This document shows positions 1 through 11,603 of a DNA stretch of 64,000 bases, piece by piece. Made by a program: the position numbers and the translations under genes. The DNA comes from Myxocyprinus asiaticus (lineage: Eukaryota > Chordata > Actinopteri > Cypriniformes > Catostomidae): positions 13,932,281 to 13,996,280 of the forward strand of contig NC_059373.1 in NCBI RefSeq assembly GCF_019703515.2. The letters run 5' to 3'. The notes under the pieces were generated by a model that was given only the letters and a program-made list of their open reading frames with translations, made no database searches and was not told the DNA's origin. The number at the start of each line of letters is the position of its first letter. Position 1 is the stretch's first letter.

Positions 1-368
1 CATAAGTCACATTTGAATTCAAACAAAATGTGAAATGTTAAACAATATGAATGTCGGCTATACTGCAAAAGGTGAAAGGTGTAAAGGCACTCATTTTTTC
101 ATATACATAATACCTATATCTTAAGTATATCAAATATATATATATATTTGTATTATTATTAATAATAATAATAATGTCATATAAAATAACATAATAATAT
201 AATTTATTGTTATATTACAGCAAGTACTTTAGAATATTTAGAAAAGTTCCACTGACGCTGCCAAATGTTCTTATCTGCTTCTATTCTGATGTCTGACACT
301 TCTATGCTGTAAATTTCAATTATTAAATATTTACAATTGACAAAAAAATAATTTCAGAAAGACTTGCA

Positions 369-395
369 GATAGATAGATAGATAGATAGATAGAT
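369..395. repeat. (GATA)n microsatellite
   Basis: About six uninterrupted GATA units followed by GATGATAT. A simple tandem repeat, likely polymorphic in length. Confidence 0.9.
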
Positions 396-484
396 GATAT
401 TACTCTTACCTTATTCTGCTTTTGTGTGCTTGGAGGAGAAAGAAAGTGGATATTCTCACGAAGGAGGGAGAAAGGCACTTATAT

Positions 485-547
485 ACCCAGCTGTGATGTG
501 CACACACATGCACTCACACACACACATACATAGACACGCACACACAT
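485..547. repeat. Degenerate (CA)n microsatellite
   Basis: CA-rich tract interrupted by TG, CT and GA steps. Typical decayed dinucleotide repeat. Confidence 0.7.
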
Positions 548-1445
548 GGAAAGTGTTTCAGTTGTTTCAATAACCTATGTACTCGAAGCTTAGAGATGTT
601 TTTTCTTAGAATGACAAAAATAGTAGTTCTGAGAAAAGAATAAAGAGAAACAACTTTTAATTGCAAAAATAAACAGTTACATTTAGAGATACTTTAATCT
701 TAACCCAAACACACACACAAAGACAATGAAGAGGGATCAGGGCAAAACTGATTTACTACAAAAAATATGGAACAACTGAGGGTTGTGTGGAAAAAAGGAC
801 AGTTTGGAAGCTAATTAAACCATGTCTGCCTGAGTGATGGTCAGGGTGGGGTCTTCAAGCATCACAGTCACACGAGAAGCATGTGCAGTCTTAAGGGATT
901 TTTATGTGAATAAGGTTTGGTGGCACTCCTAACATATTCCCACAAATTATCCCATTTCAGTCCTTTAATATCTTGTGGGAATTTTCTTTAAGGAGTGGAA
1001 GAGTCATGGGACCAGCCCTACCTGTACTCCTGGAAGATCAGGGGTGAAGCAAGAGCTTTTGTAAATGAGATGTTATTGAAAGACTGCTGCTTGTGAAGTC
1101 TTCATATCACTTGTATTTACTGCAGCTTTGCTCATGGTAGTTGCATAACATGCCCATGGACTTTCTTTTTTTATATCAACATCAAGGATTTGAATAAAAT
1201 GTATAAGAATAAGGGAATGTGTATATCTAAGGTCCTGTAATTTTTTTTTAAAGCACCTTTTACTTTCACTAGTTCATTTAAAGCAATATTTAGGGTTCAA
1301 CATAGGTTTAGCTCAATTAACCGCATTTGTGGCATAATGTTGATTATCACAAATTATTTCAATTTATCGCTCATTTAAAATAAAAGAGCAAAAATCATGG
1401 TTATAGTAAAGAAGTAAATGGAGTCAGTCCATAAACATCAAAATA

Positions 1446-3130
1446 CAGTGCATTCGTAAAATATTCAGACCCCTTCATCTATTTCATATTTTGTTATGTT
1501 GCAGCCTTATGCTAAAATGCTTTAAAGGGGTCATGAAATGGAACATTTTTCACATCATTCTATCTATCAATTCATATCAATCTATCAATCCATACCTCAT
1601 AATGACAAAGCAAAAACCAGATTTTTAATAACTTTGCAAATTTATCAAAAAGAAAAAACTGAAATTTCACACTGACACAAGTATTCAGACCCTTAACTCA
1701 GAACTTAATTGAAGCACCATTGGCAGCGATTACAGCATCAATTATTTTTGGGTATAACGCGACAAGCTTTGCACAGCTGGATTTGGGGATTTTCTGCCAT
1801 TCTTCTCTGCAGATCCTCTCACGCTCTGTCAGGTTGGATGGGGACCATCGGTGGACAGCCATTTTCAGGTCTCTCCAGAGATGTTCGATTGGGTTGAGTC
1901 TGGGCTTTGGCTGGGCCACTCAAGGACATTCACAGAGTTGTCCCTAAGCCACTCTTGCATTGTCTTGGCTATGTGCTTAGGGTCATTGTCCTTTTGGTCA
2001 GTTTACCTCTGGCCCAGTCTGAGGTCCTGAGCGCTCTGGACTTTTCATTAAGGATATCTCTGTATTTTGCTGTGTTCAGCTCTCCTTCAACCCTGACCAG
2101 TCTCCCAGTCCCTGCGGCTGAAAAACACCCCCAGAGCATGATGCTACCACCATAATGCTTCACTGTTGGGATGGTTTTGCACAGGTGATGAGCGGTGCCT
2201 GGTTTCCTCCAGACATGGTGCTTGGAATTGAGGCCAAACAGTTCAATCTTCATTTAATCAGACCAGAGAATCTTGTTTCTCAGTCCGAGAGTCCCTTTAG
2301 GTGCTTTTTTGCAAATTCCAAGTGGGCTTTCATGTGTCTTGCACTGAGGAGAGACTTCCGTCTGGCCACTCTGCCGTAAAGCCCAGATCGGTGGAGTGTT
2401 GCAGTGATGGTTGTCCTTCTGCAAGTTTCCCCCATCTCCACACATGATCTCTGGAGCTCAACCAGAGTGACCATCGGGTTCTTGGTCACCTCTCTTACCA
2501 AGGCCCTTAGTAAGAGAGGCCCAGTTCAGCCGGGTGGCCAGCTCTAGGAAGAGTCCTGGTTGTTCCAAACTTCTTCCATTTAAGAATTATGGAGGCCACT
2601 GTGCTCTTGGGAACCTTCAATGCAGCCAGAATTTTTTTTGTAGCCTTCCCCAGATCTGTGCCTCAACACAATCCTGTCTCTGAGCTCTGCAGGCAGTTCC
2701 TTTGACCTCATGGCTTGGTTTTTGCTCTGATATGCATTTTCAGCTGTGAGACCTTATATAGACAGGTGTGTGCCTTTCGAAATCATTTTAAATAAATTGA
2801 ATTTGCCACAGGTGGACTCCAATCAAAGTGTAAAAACATGTCAAAGATGATCCAGAGAAATGGGATGCACCTGAGCTAAATTGCAAGTGTCATAGCAAAG
2901 GGTCTGAATACTTATGTCAATGTGATATTTCAGTTTTTTTGTTTTTAATAAATTTGCAAAGTTATCAAAAATATGTTTTTTGCTTGGTTATTATGGGGTA
3001 TGGAGTGTAGATTGATGTGGGGGGAAAAATTAGAAGAATTTTTACATATAAAGCATTTTAGCATAATGCTGTATCATAACAAAATGTGGAAAAAAATATG
3101 AAGGGGTCTGAATACTTTATGAATGCACTG
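1446..3130 (-). mobile_element. Tc1/mariner-type transposon 1 (inactive)
   Basis: The left end CAGTGCATTCGTAAAATATT and the right end (reverse complement, from CAGTGCATTCATAAAGTATT) are inverted repeats, and both ends abut TA (1444-1445 and 3131-3132), the target duplication of Tc1/mariner elements. The element is 1685 bp and carries a broken transposase on the minus strand. The left terminal repeat contains extra sequence from about 1522. It is inserted into the palindromic repeat described at 1278-3535. Confidence 0.9.
1698..2711 (-). pseudogene. Tc1-like transposase pseudogene
   Basis: Transposases of this family cut and paste the element at TA sites through a DDE catalytic triad in an RNase-H-like fold. 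Reading leftwards from an ATG at 2711 gives MRSKELPAELRDRI, a typical Tc1 start with the helix-turn-helix region following. Further down, in other frames, come [25 protein letters not shown] and, near the C-terminus, [12 protein letters not shown] (the third catalytic acidic residue lies in PIE). The reading ends NGASIKF-stop at 1698, as expected for the family. Several frameshifts separate these pieces, so no functional enzyme is encoded. Coverage from N- to C-terminus is otherwise nearly complete. Confidence 0.85.
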
Positions 3131-3949
3131 TACTGTTTCAAAGTATATCCACAAGATGAAAACATTATACTGTAGGTGTTAACATGACTTTTGTATGATA
3201 AAATCACTTTAAACCTTTTAATCTCACTTATGAGTTCCACTATTATCCACTATTAAGTTCCACTAATACTGTATATCCACTATTGCAACTTTGTTGCCAT
3301 GACAATGAAGCTCTGTAATCCCAGTATTGGATATAACTTTACACAGATAATGTTAGAAAGGGATTTTATCACACTAAAATCATGTTGACATGTATATTGT
3401 TGACATTCTGTGGCTATCCTTTTGAAACTGTGTATTTTAGCATTTATGGACTGGCCCCATTCAATTTTATTGTAAGTGTCTTGCTATAACTGCTTTTTAA
3501 AAAATATATATATATATAAAGAAGGGACAATTTTGCAGTATAGCATGTCAAACCACAGGTTACGCTGACTACCCAGCTTTGTACTGTATGTACTACAACT
3601 CTCTAGTTGTGTGTTCAGCGACAATATGATGAGTATGATGTGAACATGATATACATACCTGCCTCGAGGCCATTTTCTTTTTTAATTTGCTTTATCTGTT
3701 TCTATCCATTTTCCCAGTCTTATTTCTTCTGTATTTCTTTTAAAGTGTTTTTTTTTTCCGTCTTTATACTGCCTTTTATAAACCACTTTACACAGAATGG
3801 CGACTGTGGTGTAGGACAAGAAAATCAAGCTGTTTAATTTTGAGATAAAATGATCATTCAGCCATAATCAATAACAATTGATCCCTTCATTTTCATAGTA
3901 ATGGGAAGATAAGACACAAGGTAGCAGAGTTGCAATTACCTGTGGAACC

Positions 3950-4170
3950 CTAACAGTATACTCTGGGTTCAATACAAGTTAAGCTTAATCGGCAGCATTT
4001 GTTGCATAATCCGTAAATGGTTAAAAAAACTAAATTTTTCAAAACTATTGCCGCCCACTAAACCCAGTATTTCCTCCCATTTTTAATGTAATCTTTTTTC
4101 CATTTTCACATCTTCTTTAAAGCTTTTACAAGGTGGCAATTTAAGTTCACAGAGGGCACTGTAATTTGTT
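3950..4170. repeat. Fragment of the palindromic repeat (copy 2)
   Basis: The stretch around 3970-4025 (GGGTTCAATACAAGTTAAGC followed by GCATTTGTTGCATAAT) matches the left end of the repeats at 1278 and 43872. The remainder to 4170 is diverged. It is a partial, degraded copy. Confidence 0.6.
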
Positions 4171-4197
4171 TGTAGAAAAATAAGCTGTGAATAAAGA

Positions 4198-4220
4198 TCT
4201 CTCTCTCTCTCTCTCTCTTT
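4198..4220. repeat. (CT)n microsatellite
   Basis: Eleven or so CT units, followed by a T/C-rich tract to about 4275. Confidence 0.85.
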
Positions 4221-4604
4221 TTCACCTGTCTCTCTTATTCTTTCTCACTGTCTCCATTTCTCTCTCCCTCTCATGTTTATCAGTGTGTAACATTTGCGTG
4301 GTCGTGTGGGAACACTTGTGTGGGAGGTGCTGTGAAGCGTGAGAACTGATTGGCTGGCATGTGGGAGGTGTTTATGTGATTGGAGCCAGTTGTAGTGTGA
4401 AGACAACCTGCTTCAATTTGCTTGACATTTTTTCCTCAGGTATAAAGGATGGTCAAGCATAAGCTCCCTGTGCAACCTGTGTTTGATTTGAAGATTATAA
4501 TGGCAATCAAAGAAATTAGAAGATCAAGATCACTGACCTTTGGTTTGTAGTGGCTTCCGTCATGTTACATGATAGAGTCAGGGATCTCAAGATTTTAGTA
4601 TTTA

Positions 4605-4763
4605 TCGTTTTGGTGGCCTAATGGTTTGCACAAGTGGGGGCATGAGTTTGAATGTGGCTAGCAGTATTTTCCTTTCACCTCTCTCCCCTTCATTTCCTGT
4701 CTTTTTAAATCCTCCTCTCAATAAGTGGCAAAAGGCCAAAAAAAAAAAAAAAAAAAAAAAAAC
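4605..4763 (+). mobile_element. tRNA-derived SINE fragment with poly-A tail
   Basis: GGTGGCCTAATGGTTTGCAC resembles a tRNA-derived A box, and GAGTTTGAATGTGG resembles a B box of an RNA polymerase III promoter. A CT-rich body with TTCATTTCCTGTC follows, then AATAAGTGGCAAAAGGCC and an uninterrupted A run (4738-4763). This order fits fish tRNA-derived SINEs. The reading is moderately sure because the boxes are degraded. Confidence 0.55.
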
Positions 4764-4884
4764 ATGCAAAAAACAGTATTCAGGTAAAAACAATGTTGTA
4801 AAATAATCTGAAATGTCATGTGTTTCCTATTCTGATTAGAGGTCTGCTACCCTACCAAAAACGGTCAGGTCCCTGTGCGCAAAC

Positions 4885-5230
4885 ATATGAGTTAGGGGCT
4901 GTTTACACTAAACGTGTTTTAGCGTACGTGTGCATTGTTTGCACAATGTAAACACACACTGGACTGAAGTCTTTGACCGCTGCGCCACATCTTGCTCTTT
5001 TTTAAGCGTCTCTCGCATGGACAGCCAGATTTTTTAGACACTGTGTCAAATTAAAAAAATTTGCATTCGTTGCGCTGCGTCTAGCTTTTCAGTGCAGGTG
5101 TCACAAAGATTTGACGTTCTGAAGAAGTTCAGGACAGGTTGCAAAGAGGATTTCATATAACTGTTATACATGATTTAATTTTGTTTTTCACCCAGCAAAG
5201 TTTCTGCACTTGATAAATGGCAAGTCTTAT
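4885..5230 (+). repeat. Dispersed repeat, copy 1 (shared with 53735-54170)
   Basis: Shares long phrases with the segment near 53740-54150: GGGCTGTT(T/C)ACAC, AAACACACACTGGAC or AAACACGCACTGGAC, TTTTTTAGACACTGT, GGTGTCACAAA, and CAAAGTTTCTGCACTTGATAAA. The two copies differ by substitutions and small indels. No coding sequence is seen and the family is not recognised; a decayed DNA transposon is likely. Confidence 0.6.
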
Positions 5231-5609
5231 TTTTTAACTTTTACTGTGGTGTGCTGAGGGGCTGCTGTTCCTTGGTAAAACTGTGTATGTTTACTGTTAC
5301 GATACTGTTAAGAATGTTGTCTGTGATACTTAAATAACATACAGCATATTGCAACAAATTTACTTGCTAGGAGAAGAAATTAGAAAGAGAGTAAGCGATT
5401 TCAGTTCAAATTCAAATGAATCTGCTGTTTTGAATCGCTTCACTGAAACCATCCAAACGAACCGATTCCCTCAATATGTATCAGACTTTCCAGTGCTAGA
5501 ACTGACTTTAAAAATCACCTTACTGATTAAAGTAATTGCAAAACTGGTTTAGAAATGATCTTGCATCATTTGTTTGCAGATTTGATATGTGATTTGATAT
5601 TTTGTAATT

Positions 5610-5655
5610 TAATGCAATGACATTCAGACATTTATAAGTGTGACCCAAGCATCCC
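5610..5655 (+). repeat. Small fragment of a Tc1/mariner-like end
   Basis: The phrase CATTCAGACATTTATAAGTG resembles the end-proximal sequence at 7345-7375 (CATTCAGACATTGTTAAGTG). Only a short relic is left. Confidence 0.35.
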
Positions 5656-5659
5656 GGCA

Positions 5660-7285
5660 GTCAGCCGTTTAAATTGAGTGCTATGCAAATCATTAAAAAC
5701 TTTAATCTCACTTTCAATCCAAAAGTGCATATTTGAAACAATTACCCACAGACAGTCCTTCCAAAAGTCCACCTGAATACAAAACTTACAAAACACAGTC
5801 TTCCAGTCGAATGAGCTCATGCTCATTCTGTTTTATTCTGATCAGTGTCTGCTGTCTGTCATGACAGGGCCAACTCTAAATCGAGGGCTAGAAGGTTAAA
5901 TTACACGCAAGTGTAATTGTGCACACCTCGCAGTCTGTTTGAAAGTGTTTAAACCAGCACCATTACCAAAGATCTTTCCAGAGTAATTGAGGATGACCTA
6001 TGCAAATCTATGCTTATTGCACAAGATGGATAAACTTTCCACTGCACACATAAATGAGTAATTTAAAGCTGTTTGTCTCTGGGCCTCTGTCCCCCTCGCT
6101 GTCTGTAATTACAAGCAGAATTTGACAGACCAATGTCTTATGCTTAAGAGTTTTGACTAAGTTTGTGGGTATCGAATGCAAATGACTAGACACCAATGAC
6201 CAATTTATCAAAGAAAGACATAAATTCAAATTCAAGAGTTGAACTGAACCCATGACCTTGGCATTATTAGTGCTGTACCATCTAAGATATAGGGACTCTA
6301 AGTTGGTAACAAATCAAGGTAAAAAGGGTACAATGTGAAGAGAACACTAACACCATACACAATAACCATACACGAATCCCTTTGGTAAACACTAAATAAT
6401 TCACATTTAAATGAATGCAGGTTTCAATGTGTAAGTCTCTGTCACCTTTAGGATACCACAGAGATTTGAATGGTGGGAAATATAATGCATTTGTCTTCAC
6501 AAAGCCAGCAGGTTCCTTGTCAGTAACGATACTCCATGGCTGCTCTGCTATAATTTCCTTTTTTGTTATGATATTAATCTAGATTAAATGTTCAAAACAC
6601 ATGCTTGTACTGATGAATATAGGTGAAATTTGCATAGATATTGGAGACAAATTTAGTTCACATTTGTCTCCAAACACCAATTTGATCCAAAGGGAATACC
6701 CCAGCATAACAATGAATCCACTGTAATTATCTTTGTGTATGGTGCTGTATAAGAGAGAGCATCATATTTTGCTGCATTTGACCTCTTGCTTGGCCAATTA
6801 CACTTGAAGCAGGATGAATTAGGAATGAAGTGCCAGCTGGGTTGAGCTGAAAGAGGCACCGGTCCTCCTTCTCATCGTCATTGTAAAGAGCAAAGGCAGC
6901 GAGAGGATAGATTAACAATGATCAAATTGGGTCTCTGTGATGCTGTTTAAACTAGTCTGGGAGAATTGCATTTTGGCTTTTCCATGGCTTAGCCTTTACT
7001 AAAGTTACTTTTAGCCCCAAAATGTTTTAGGACTCTTTTGGACACTTAAGCCACACTTAATATTTAATATCAAAATAAAAAAGCGAGTGTTATCTGCACT
7101 AAAATGATGCAGATTTTTTAGCTGCAATTACTTTTAACCAAATGGTATCAAGGTGATTTTTCACACAGGTCCTAGCCTAAAGTAACCACAAGTGTAGTTC
7201 ATCACATTTTCGAAAAGTGTTAAAGAAAGTGTACTTAGAAGTAAAGTTACTTTTTCCATGAGGTAATCGGTAACGTAATTTAATT
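5660..7285. other. Non-coding stretch, nothing recognised
   Basis: Open frames here are short and show no family features. No terminal repeats, RNA genes or long tandem arrays were found. Probably old intergenic or intronic sequence. Confidence 0.4.
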
Positions 7286-7289
7286 AAAA

Positions 7290-7402
7290 TTTCATATAAG
7301 TAATTGGACATTTGCAGTGATTATCTAACAAAATATCTAACATTCAGACATTGTTAAGTGTGGCTGAAGTGTCCAAATACTTTTTGGTGCCGCTGCATAT
7401 TA
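7290..7402 (+). repeat. Mariner/Tc1-like terminal fragment
   Basis: Contains AAGTGTCCAAATACTTTTTG followed by GTGCCGCTGCATA, which resembles the outer end of a non-autonomous Tc1/mariner family ending in CACTGTA. No matching opposite end was found nearby, so it is a relic. Confidence 0.45.
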
Positions 7403-7404
7403 TC

Positions 7405-8440
7405 TTTATGGAGCAACTTCAACAAAGAATTCACTACATTTACAGGCGTTTATAACCATCATATTGTTCTAGCATGCATATTTTAGAGTTTTGACTGTTT
7501 TGACCATGCTAAATCACATCAGCATCAAAAACAGCATTACTGTCTTTAATTCTCATAGCTTATAAGACAATTTGAACTTAACTGGCACTATACAGGGTTT
7601 TCTACATTTATATGAACTCCCCAGGTTATAGTCATGATATGAGTTAGCTGCTTTGAGTTGAGTACAATGACAATAAATCCCTACAATGAAAACTGTTGTC
7701 TGTCCTCCTAGCTGGCTGAGAGGATGCATGAATTTGCCTTTGGGAATCCATAAAGTATTCCTATCTATCTGTCTATGAATATTTAAAATGTGGAGTCCCA
7801 ACACCCCAGCAAAGCACATTACAAGTTTTTCTTTGTCTACCATGTCTAAATATTCAACTTTTAAAGATTTTCCTCACCATCCCTCAGCCTATGTTATTAT
7901 ATTTTGTCTGGGGTGTTGTCAGGATCTAGCGCTAATTTAAACCATTATCTTTGGATATGTCTCTGTTAAGTTAAGAGTGTTGTCCTTAAAGGTGCAGCAA
8001 GTCAATAATATTGATTGAAGCCCAAGGCTAATGAAAGGGACTGGGCTACTTGTGAGGACAGGTAGGAAAGGGTAAATATGCATGTGTGTTATTATTCTGC
8101 ATGTGGGCCTATATGCTCAATTTAGATTCAGTTGTTTTGCAATTGCAATAAACAACATTGCCATGGAGTTCTCACTCTTACTTCACTGCCAGAGTCCGTC
8201 AGATCCTGACTATTGAGCTCAAAACTTATTTTTTGCAGCGGCCTGGCTTCTTAAATTATATTCTCCATTTAATTTCTCCATAGGCATTTCCAAAATTATT
8301 CAAAGCGTTCTAAGCCTTAAACCAAACCAGGCAGCAACAATAAGAATCACAACATTTGACTCAAAGCATAAAAGTTTTTGAAAATATGAAGGGGGACAAA
8401 CCATGAAGGACAAAAATGTCCATAAAGCATTCCATACTAA
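7405..8440. other. Non-coding stretch, nothing recognised
   Basis: No gene, repeat family or RNA was recognised. The segment at 8448-8490 (TGTCACAGTGCAGGGAAGGA) recalls the edge of an LTR but is too short to call. Confidence 0.4.
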
Positions 8441-8492
8441 TATATATATGTCACAGTGCAGGGAAGGACAGGACCCAAAAGCAGAGGAAATA

Positions 8493-8493
<1 letters not shown>

Positions 8494-8557
<64 letters not shown>
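8494..8557. repeat. (TA)n microsatellite
   Basis: About 32 TA units abutting the left end of Tc1-like element 2. TA arrays are ready targets for Tc1 insertion. Open frames of repeated Tyr-Ile across it are artefacts. Confidence 0.95.
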
Positions 8558-8560
<3 letters not shown>

Positions 8561-8562
8561 GC

Positions 8563-10183
8563 CAGTTGTGGCCAAAAATATTGACACCCTTGGTAAATAT
8601 GAGCAAAGAAGGCTGTAAAAAAAAAAAAATTGTTGTGTCCAAAAAATGTTTTATCCTTTTGATCTTTCATTCAAAGAAATCACAAATATCTAACCTTTAA
8701 TTGAAGTAAAACAACTGAAACAGGGGAAATATCTCATTATTAAATAAATATTTTTCTCCAAAACGCATTGGCCATAATTATTGGCACCCTTTTATTCAAT
8801 ACTTTTTGCAACATCACTTTGCCAAGATAACAGCTCTGAGTCTTCTCTTATAATGCTTAATGAGGTTGGAGAACACCTGGTAAGGGTTCTGAGACCATTC
8901 CTCCATACAGCATCTCTACAGATCCTTCAAATTCAGAGGTCCATGTTGGTGGACTCTCCTCTTCAGTTCACCCCACAACTTTTCTATAGGGTTCAGGTCA
9001 GGGGACTGGGATGGCAATGGCAGAACCTTGATTTTGTGGTCAGTGAACCATTTTTGTGTTGATTTTGATGTTTGTTTTGGACCACTGTCCTGCTGGAAGA
9101 TCCAACCAAGGCATATTGTAAGTTTTCTGGCAAAGGCAGCCAGGTTTTTATTTTTTTATCTGTGGGTATTTGATAGAGTCCATGATGCCATGTATCCGAA
9201 CAAGATATCCAGGACCTCTGGCAGAAAAACAGCCCCACAAACATTAAAGATCCAGCACCACATTTAACCGTGGGCATTGGGTACTTCTTCATCTCTGTGT
9301 GCGCCAAACCCATCACTGGTGTTTGCTGCCAAAAAGCTCTTTTTTTGTTCCAACAGACCACAGAACCCGGTCACATTTGAAGTTCCAGTAGTGTCTGGCA
9401 AACTGAAGATGCTTGAGTTTGTTGTTGGATGACAGCAGAGGCTTTTCTTCTTGAAACCCTCCCAAACAACTTATGGTGATGTAGGTGATGTCTGATATTT
9501 TTTTGAGACTTTCTGACCCCAAGACCCAACTAATTTCTGCAATTCTCCAGCTGTGATCCTTGGAGATTCTTTGGCCACTTGAACCATCCTCCTCACTGTA
9601 CGTGGAGACAATATAGACACACGTCCTTTTCCAGGCTGATTCTTAAGATCTCCAGTTGATTGGAACTTGTTAATTATTGCCCTGATGGTGAAAATGGGCA
9701 TTTTCAATGCTTTGGATATTTTCTTATAGCCACTTCCCATTTTATGAAGCTCAACAACCTTTTGCCGCACATCAGAACTATATTCTTTAGTCTTACCCAC
9801 TGTGATGGATTATTAAGGGAATTTGGCCTGTGTGTTCCCCATATTTATACTCCTGGGAAACAGGAAGTGATGGCTGAACAATTTCATGTTCCTAGTCACC
9901 CATGTGCACTAAAATATGTAAAATATGAATGGAAATATACTACAGAAATATTTTACTCACAAGAAATTCTAGGGGTGCCAATAATTGTGGCCAACGTGTT
10001 TTGGAGAAAAATATGTAATTAGTAATGAAATATATCCCCTCTTTCAATTGTTTTACTTCAATTAAAGTTAGATCTTTGTGAATTTTTTGAATGAAAGATC
10101 AAAAGGATAAACCATGCAGATTTTTCTTCACAGCCTTCTTTGCTCATATTTACCAAGGGTGCCAATATTTTTGGCCACCACTG
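8563..10183 (-). mobile_element. Tc1-like transposon 2 (inactive)
   Basis: The left end CAGTTGTGGCCAAAAATATT matches the reverse complement of the right end (CAGTGGTGGCCAAAAATATT). The terminal inverted repeats extend for tens of bases through the phrase GGTAAATATGAGCAAAGAAG. A TA follows the right end at 10184-10185. The left target site is obscured by the neighbouring TA array. The transposase reads on the minus strand and is broken. Confidence 0.88.
8812..9800 (-). pseudogene. Tc1-like transposase pseudogene
   Basis: Starts at 9800 with MGKTKEYSSDVRQKVVELHK, a classic Tc1 N-terminus. The DNA-binding helix-turn-helix follows (KKISKALKMPIFTIRAIINK), then RTVRRMVQVAKESPRITAGE. Later pieces in other frames include WSVGTKKELFG, MKKYPMPTVKCGAGSLMFVG and LPENLQYALVGSSSRTVVQN. 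The C-terminal region near 8812-8990 is only recognisable through frameshifts. At least three disruptions make it non-functional. The N-terminal DNA-binding domain of about 109 codons is the only long intact stretch. Confidence 0.82.
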
Positions 10184-10191
10184 TACACACA

Positions 10192-11283
10192 CAGGCGGCA
10201 AAAAGTTTAGAATAATGTACAGATTTTGTTACTTTTATTCACCAAAGTGGCATTCAAATGATCACAATGTATAGTCCCTGACATTACTGACGTAAAAAAC
10301 AAGCACCATCACTATTTGAAAAAAGTCATTTTTAGATCAAATCTAGACAGGCCCCATTTCCAGCAGCCATCACTCCAACACCTTATCCTTGAGTAATCAT
10401 GCTAAATTGCTAATTTGGTACTAGAAAATCACTTGCCATTATATCAAAACCAGTTGAAAGCTATTTGGTTCGTTAAATGAAGTTTAACATTGTCTTTGTG
10501 TTTGTTTTTGAGTTGCCACAGTATGCAATAGACTGGCATGTCTTAAGGTCAATATTAGGTCAAAAATGGCAAAAAAAAGAAACAGCTTTCTCTAGAAACT
10601 CATCAGTCAATCCTTGTTTTGAGGAATGAAGGCTATACTATGCTTGAAATTGCCATTTCATAAAAAGGTGTACACTACAGTCTTCAAAGACAAAGGACAA
10701 CTGGCTCTAACAAGGACAGAAAGAGATGTGTAAGGCCAGATGTACAACTAATCAAGAGGATACGTACATCAGAGTCTCTAGTTTCAGAAACAGACACCTC
10801 ACACATCCTCAGCTGACAGCTTCATTGAATTCTACCCGCTCAACACCAGTTTCATGTACAACAGTAAAGAGAAGACTCAGGGGTGCAGGCCTTATGGGAA
10901 GAACTGCAAAGAAAAAGCCACTTTTGAAACAGAAATACAAAAAGAAAAGGTTAGAGTGGGCAAAGAAACACAGACATTTGACAACAGATAATTGGAAAAG
11001 AGTGTTATAGATCTTAACCCCATTGAACTTTTGTGGGATCAGCTAGACTGTAAGGTGCGTGAGAAGTGCCCGACAAGACAGCCACATCTATGGCAAGTGC
11101 TACAGGAAGCGTGGGGTGAAATATCACCTGAGTATCTGGACAAACTGACAGCTAGAATGCCAAGGATCTGCAAAACTGACTATACATTGTGATCAGTTGA
11201 ATGCCACTTTGGTGAATAAAAGTACCAATTTCTTTCCATAAGAGCAAAATCTGTACATTATTCCAAACTTTTGGCCACCACTG
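10192..11283 (+). mobile_element. Tc1-like transposon 3, internally deleted
   Basis: The left end (CAGGCGGCAAAAAGTTTAGA) and right end (reverse complement CAGTGGTGGCCAAAAGTTTG) form an imperfect inverted pair that continues as GGAATAATGTACAG. A TA follows at 11284-11285. It is 1092 bp and differs in family from the element ending eight bases to its left. The internal transposase lacks its central catalytic part. Confidence 0.82.
10566..11192 (+). pseudogene. Tc1-like transposase pseudogene lacking the catalytic core
   Basis: The ATG at 10566 gives MAKKRNSFL then a stop. Downstream frames show a linker region with RNRHLTHPQLTASLNS and TTVKRRLRGAGLMGRTAKKK, then LEWAKKHRHLTTDNWKRVL. This jumps directly to DLNPIELLWDQLDCKVREKC and the C-terminal LDKLTARMPRICK. 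In intact relatives, the two catalytic aspartates lie between these blocks, so a deletion of several hundred bases has removed them. The element could only have moved with enzyme supplied by another copy. Confidence 0.82.
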
Positions 11284-11531
11284 TATGTATATACATTAAG
11301 TTTTTGTGCCTTTTAGTGTAGTCGCTTATCAGAAAACACCACTACTTTTTTATATTCTCATGTTACAGCATCCCATATTGGTCTGAAAAAACTTGATTGA
11401 TTGACTGATGATTCCTATTTCCATAGTAACAGTGACAGTGATTTGTGGATCTGGCTTCGATAAAGATTGTGGATAGTTTAGTACTTCACCAGGAATTTGA
11501 AAATGATACACGTTTTTTAAGTTAGAAAACT

Positions 11532-11603
11532 ACACTTAAAACACTGTTCTAAATAAAAGCATAGTTTACACTTAAAACACTGTTCTAAATAAAAGCATAG
11601 TTT
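11532..11603. repeat. 36-bp tandem duplication
   Basis: Two perfect 36-base units (11532-11567 and 11568-11603) beginning ACACTTAAAACACTG, followed by the first bases of a third. A recent slippage or repair duplication. Confidence 0.92.

Larger units (their letters stand above)
1..1277. other. AT-rich non-coding stretch with simple repeats
   Basis: No convincing coding region, RNA gene or recognisable transposon is visible here. The sequence is AT-rich and holds short TA and AAT runs near 135-175, a GATA array and a degenerate CA tract (both listed separately). It could be intergenic or intronic. Confidence 0.5.
1278..3535. mobile_element. Palindromic non-autonomous repeat (copy 1), split by a Tc1 element
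   Basis: The left piece (1278-1445) resembles the other copies in this window: a start like TTTAAAGCAATATTTAGG, then the conserved phrase GCATTTGTGGCATAATG. The right piece (3131-3535) continues with the second half, ending in a phrase like GGCCCCATTCAATTTTATTG. The copy at 43872-45567 shows the same segments in the same order. Reading across the Tc1 insertion restores the expected joint (AAACATCAAAATA then CTGTTTCAAAG). The repeat is foldback-like, with each half containing the reverse complement of the other's motifs. No coding capacity is seen. The family is common in cyprinids; its superfamily is not clear from this copy. Confidence 0.7.

Noticed and set aside
8300..8670. Open frames of 63-95 codons on both strands with long Tyr-Ile runs
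   Set aside because: They are translations of the TA microsatellite and its flanks. Similar artefacts occur at 13993-14314.
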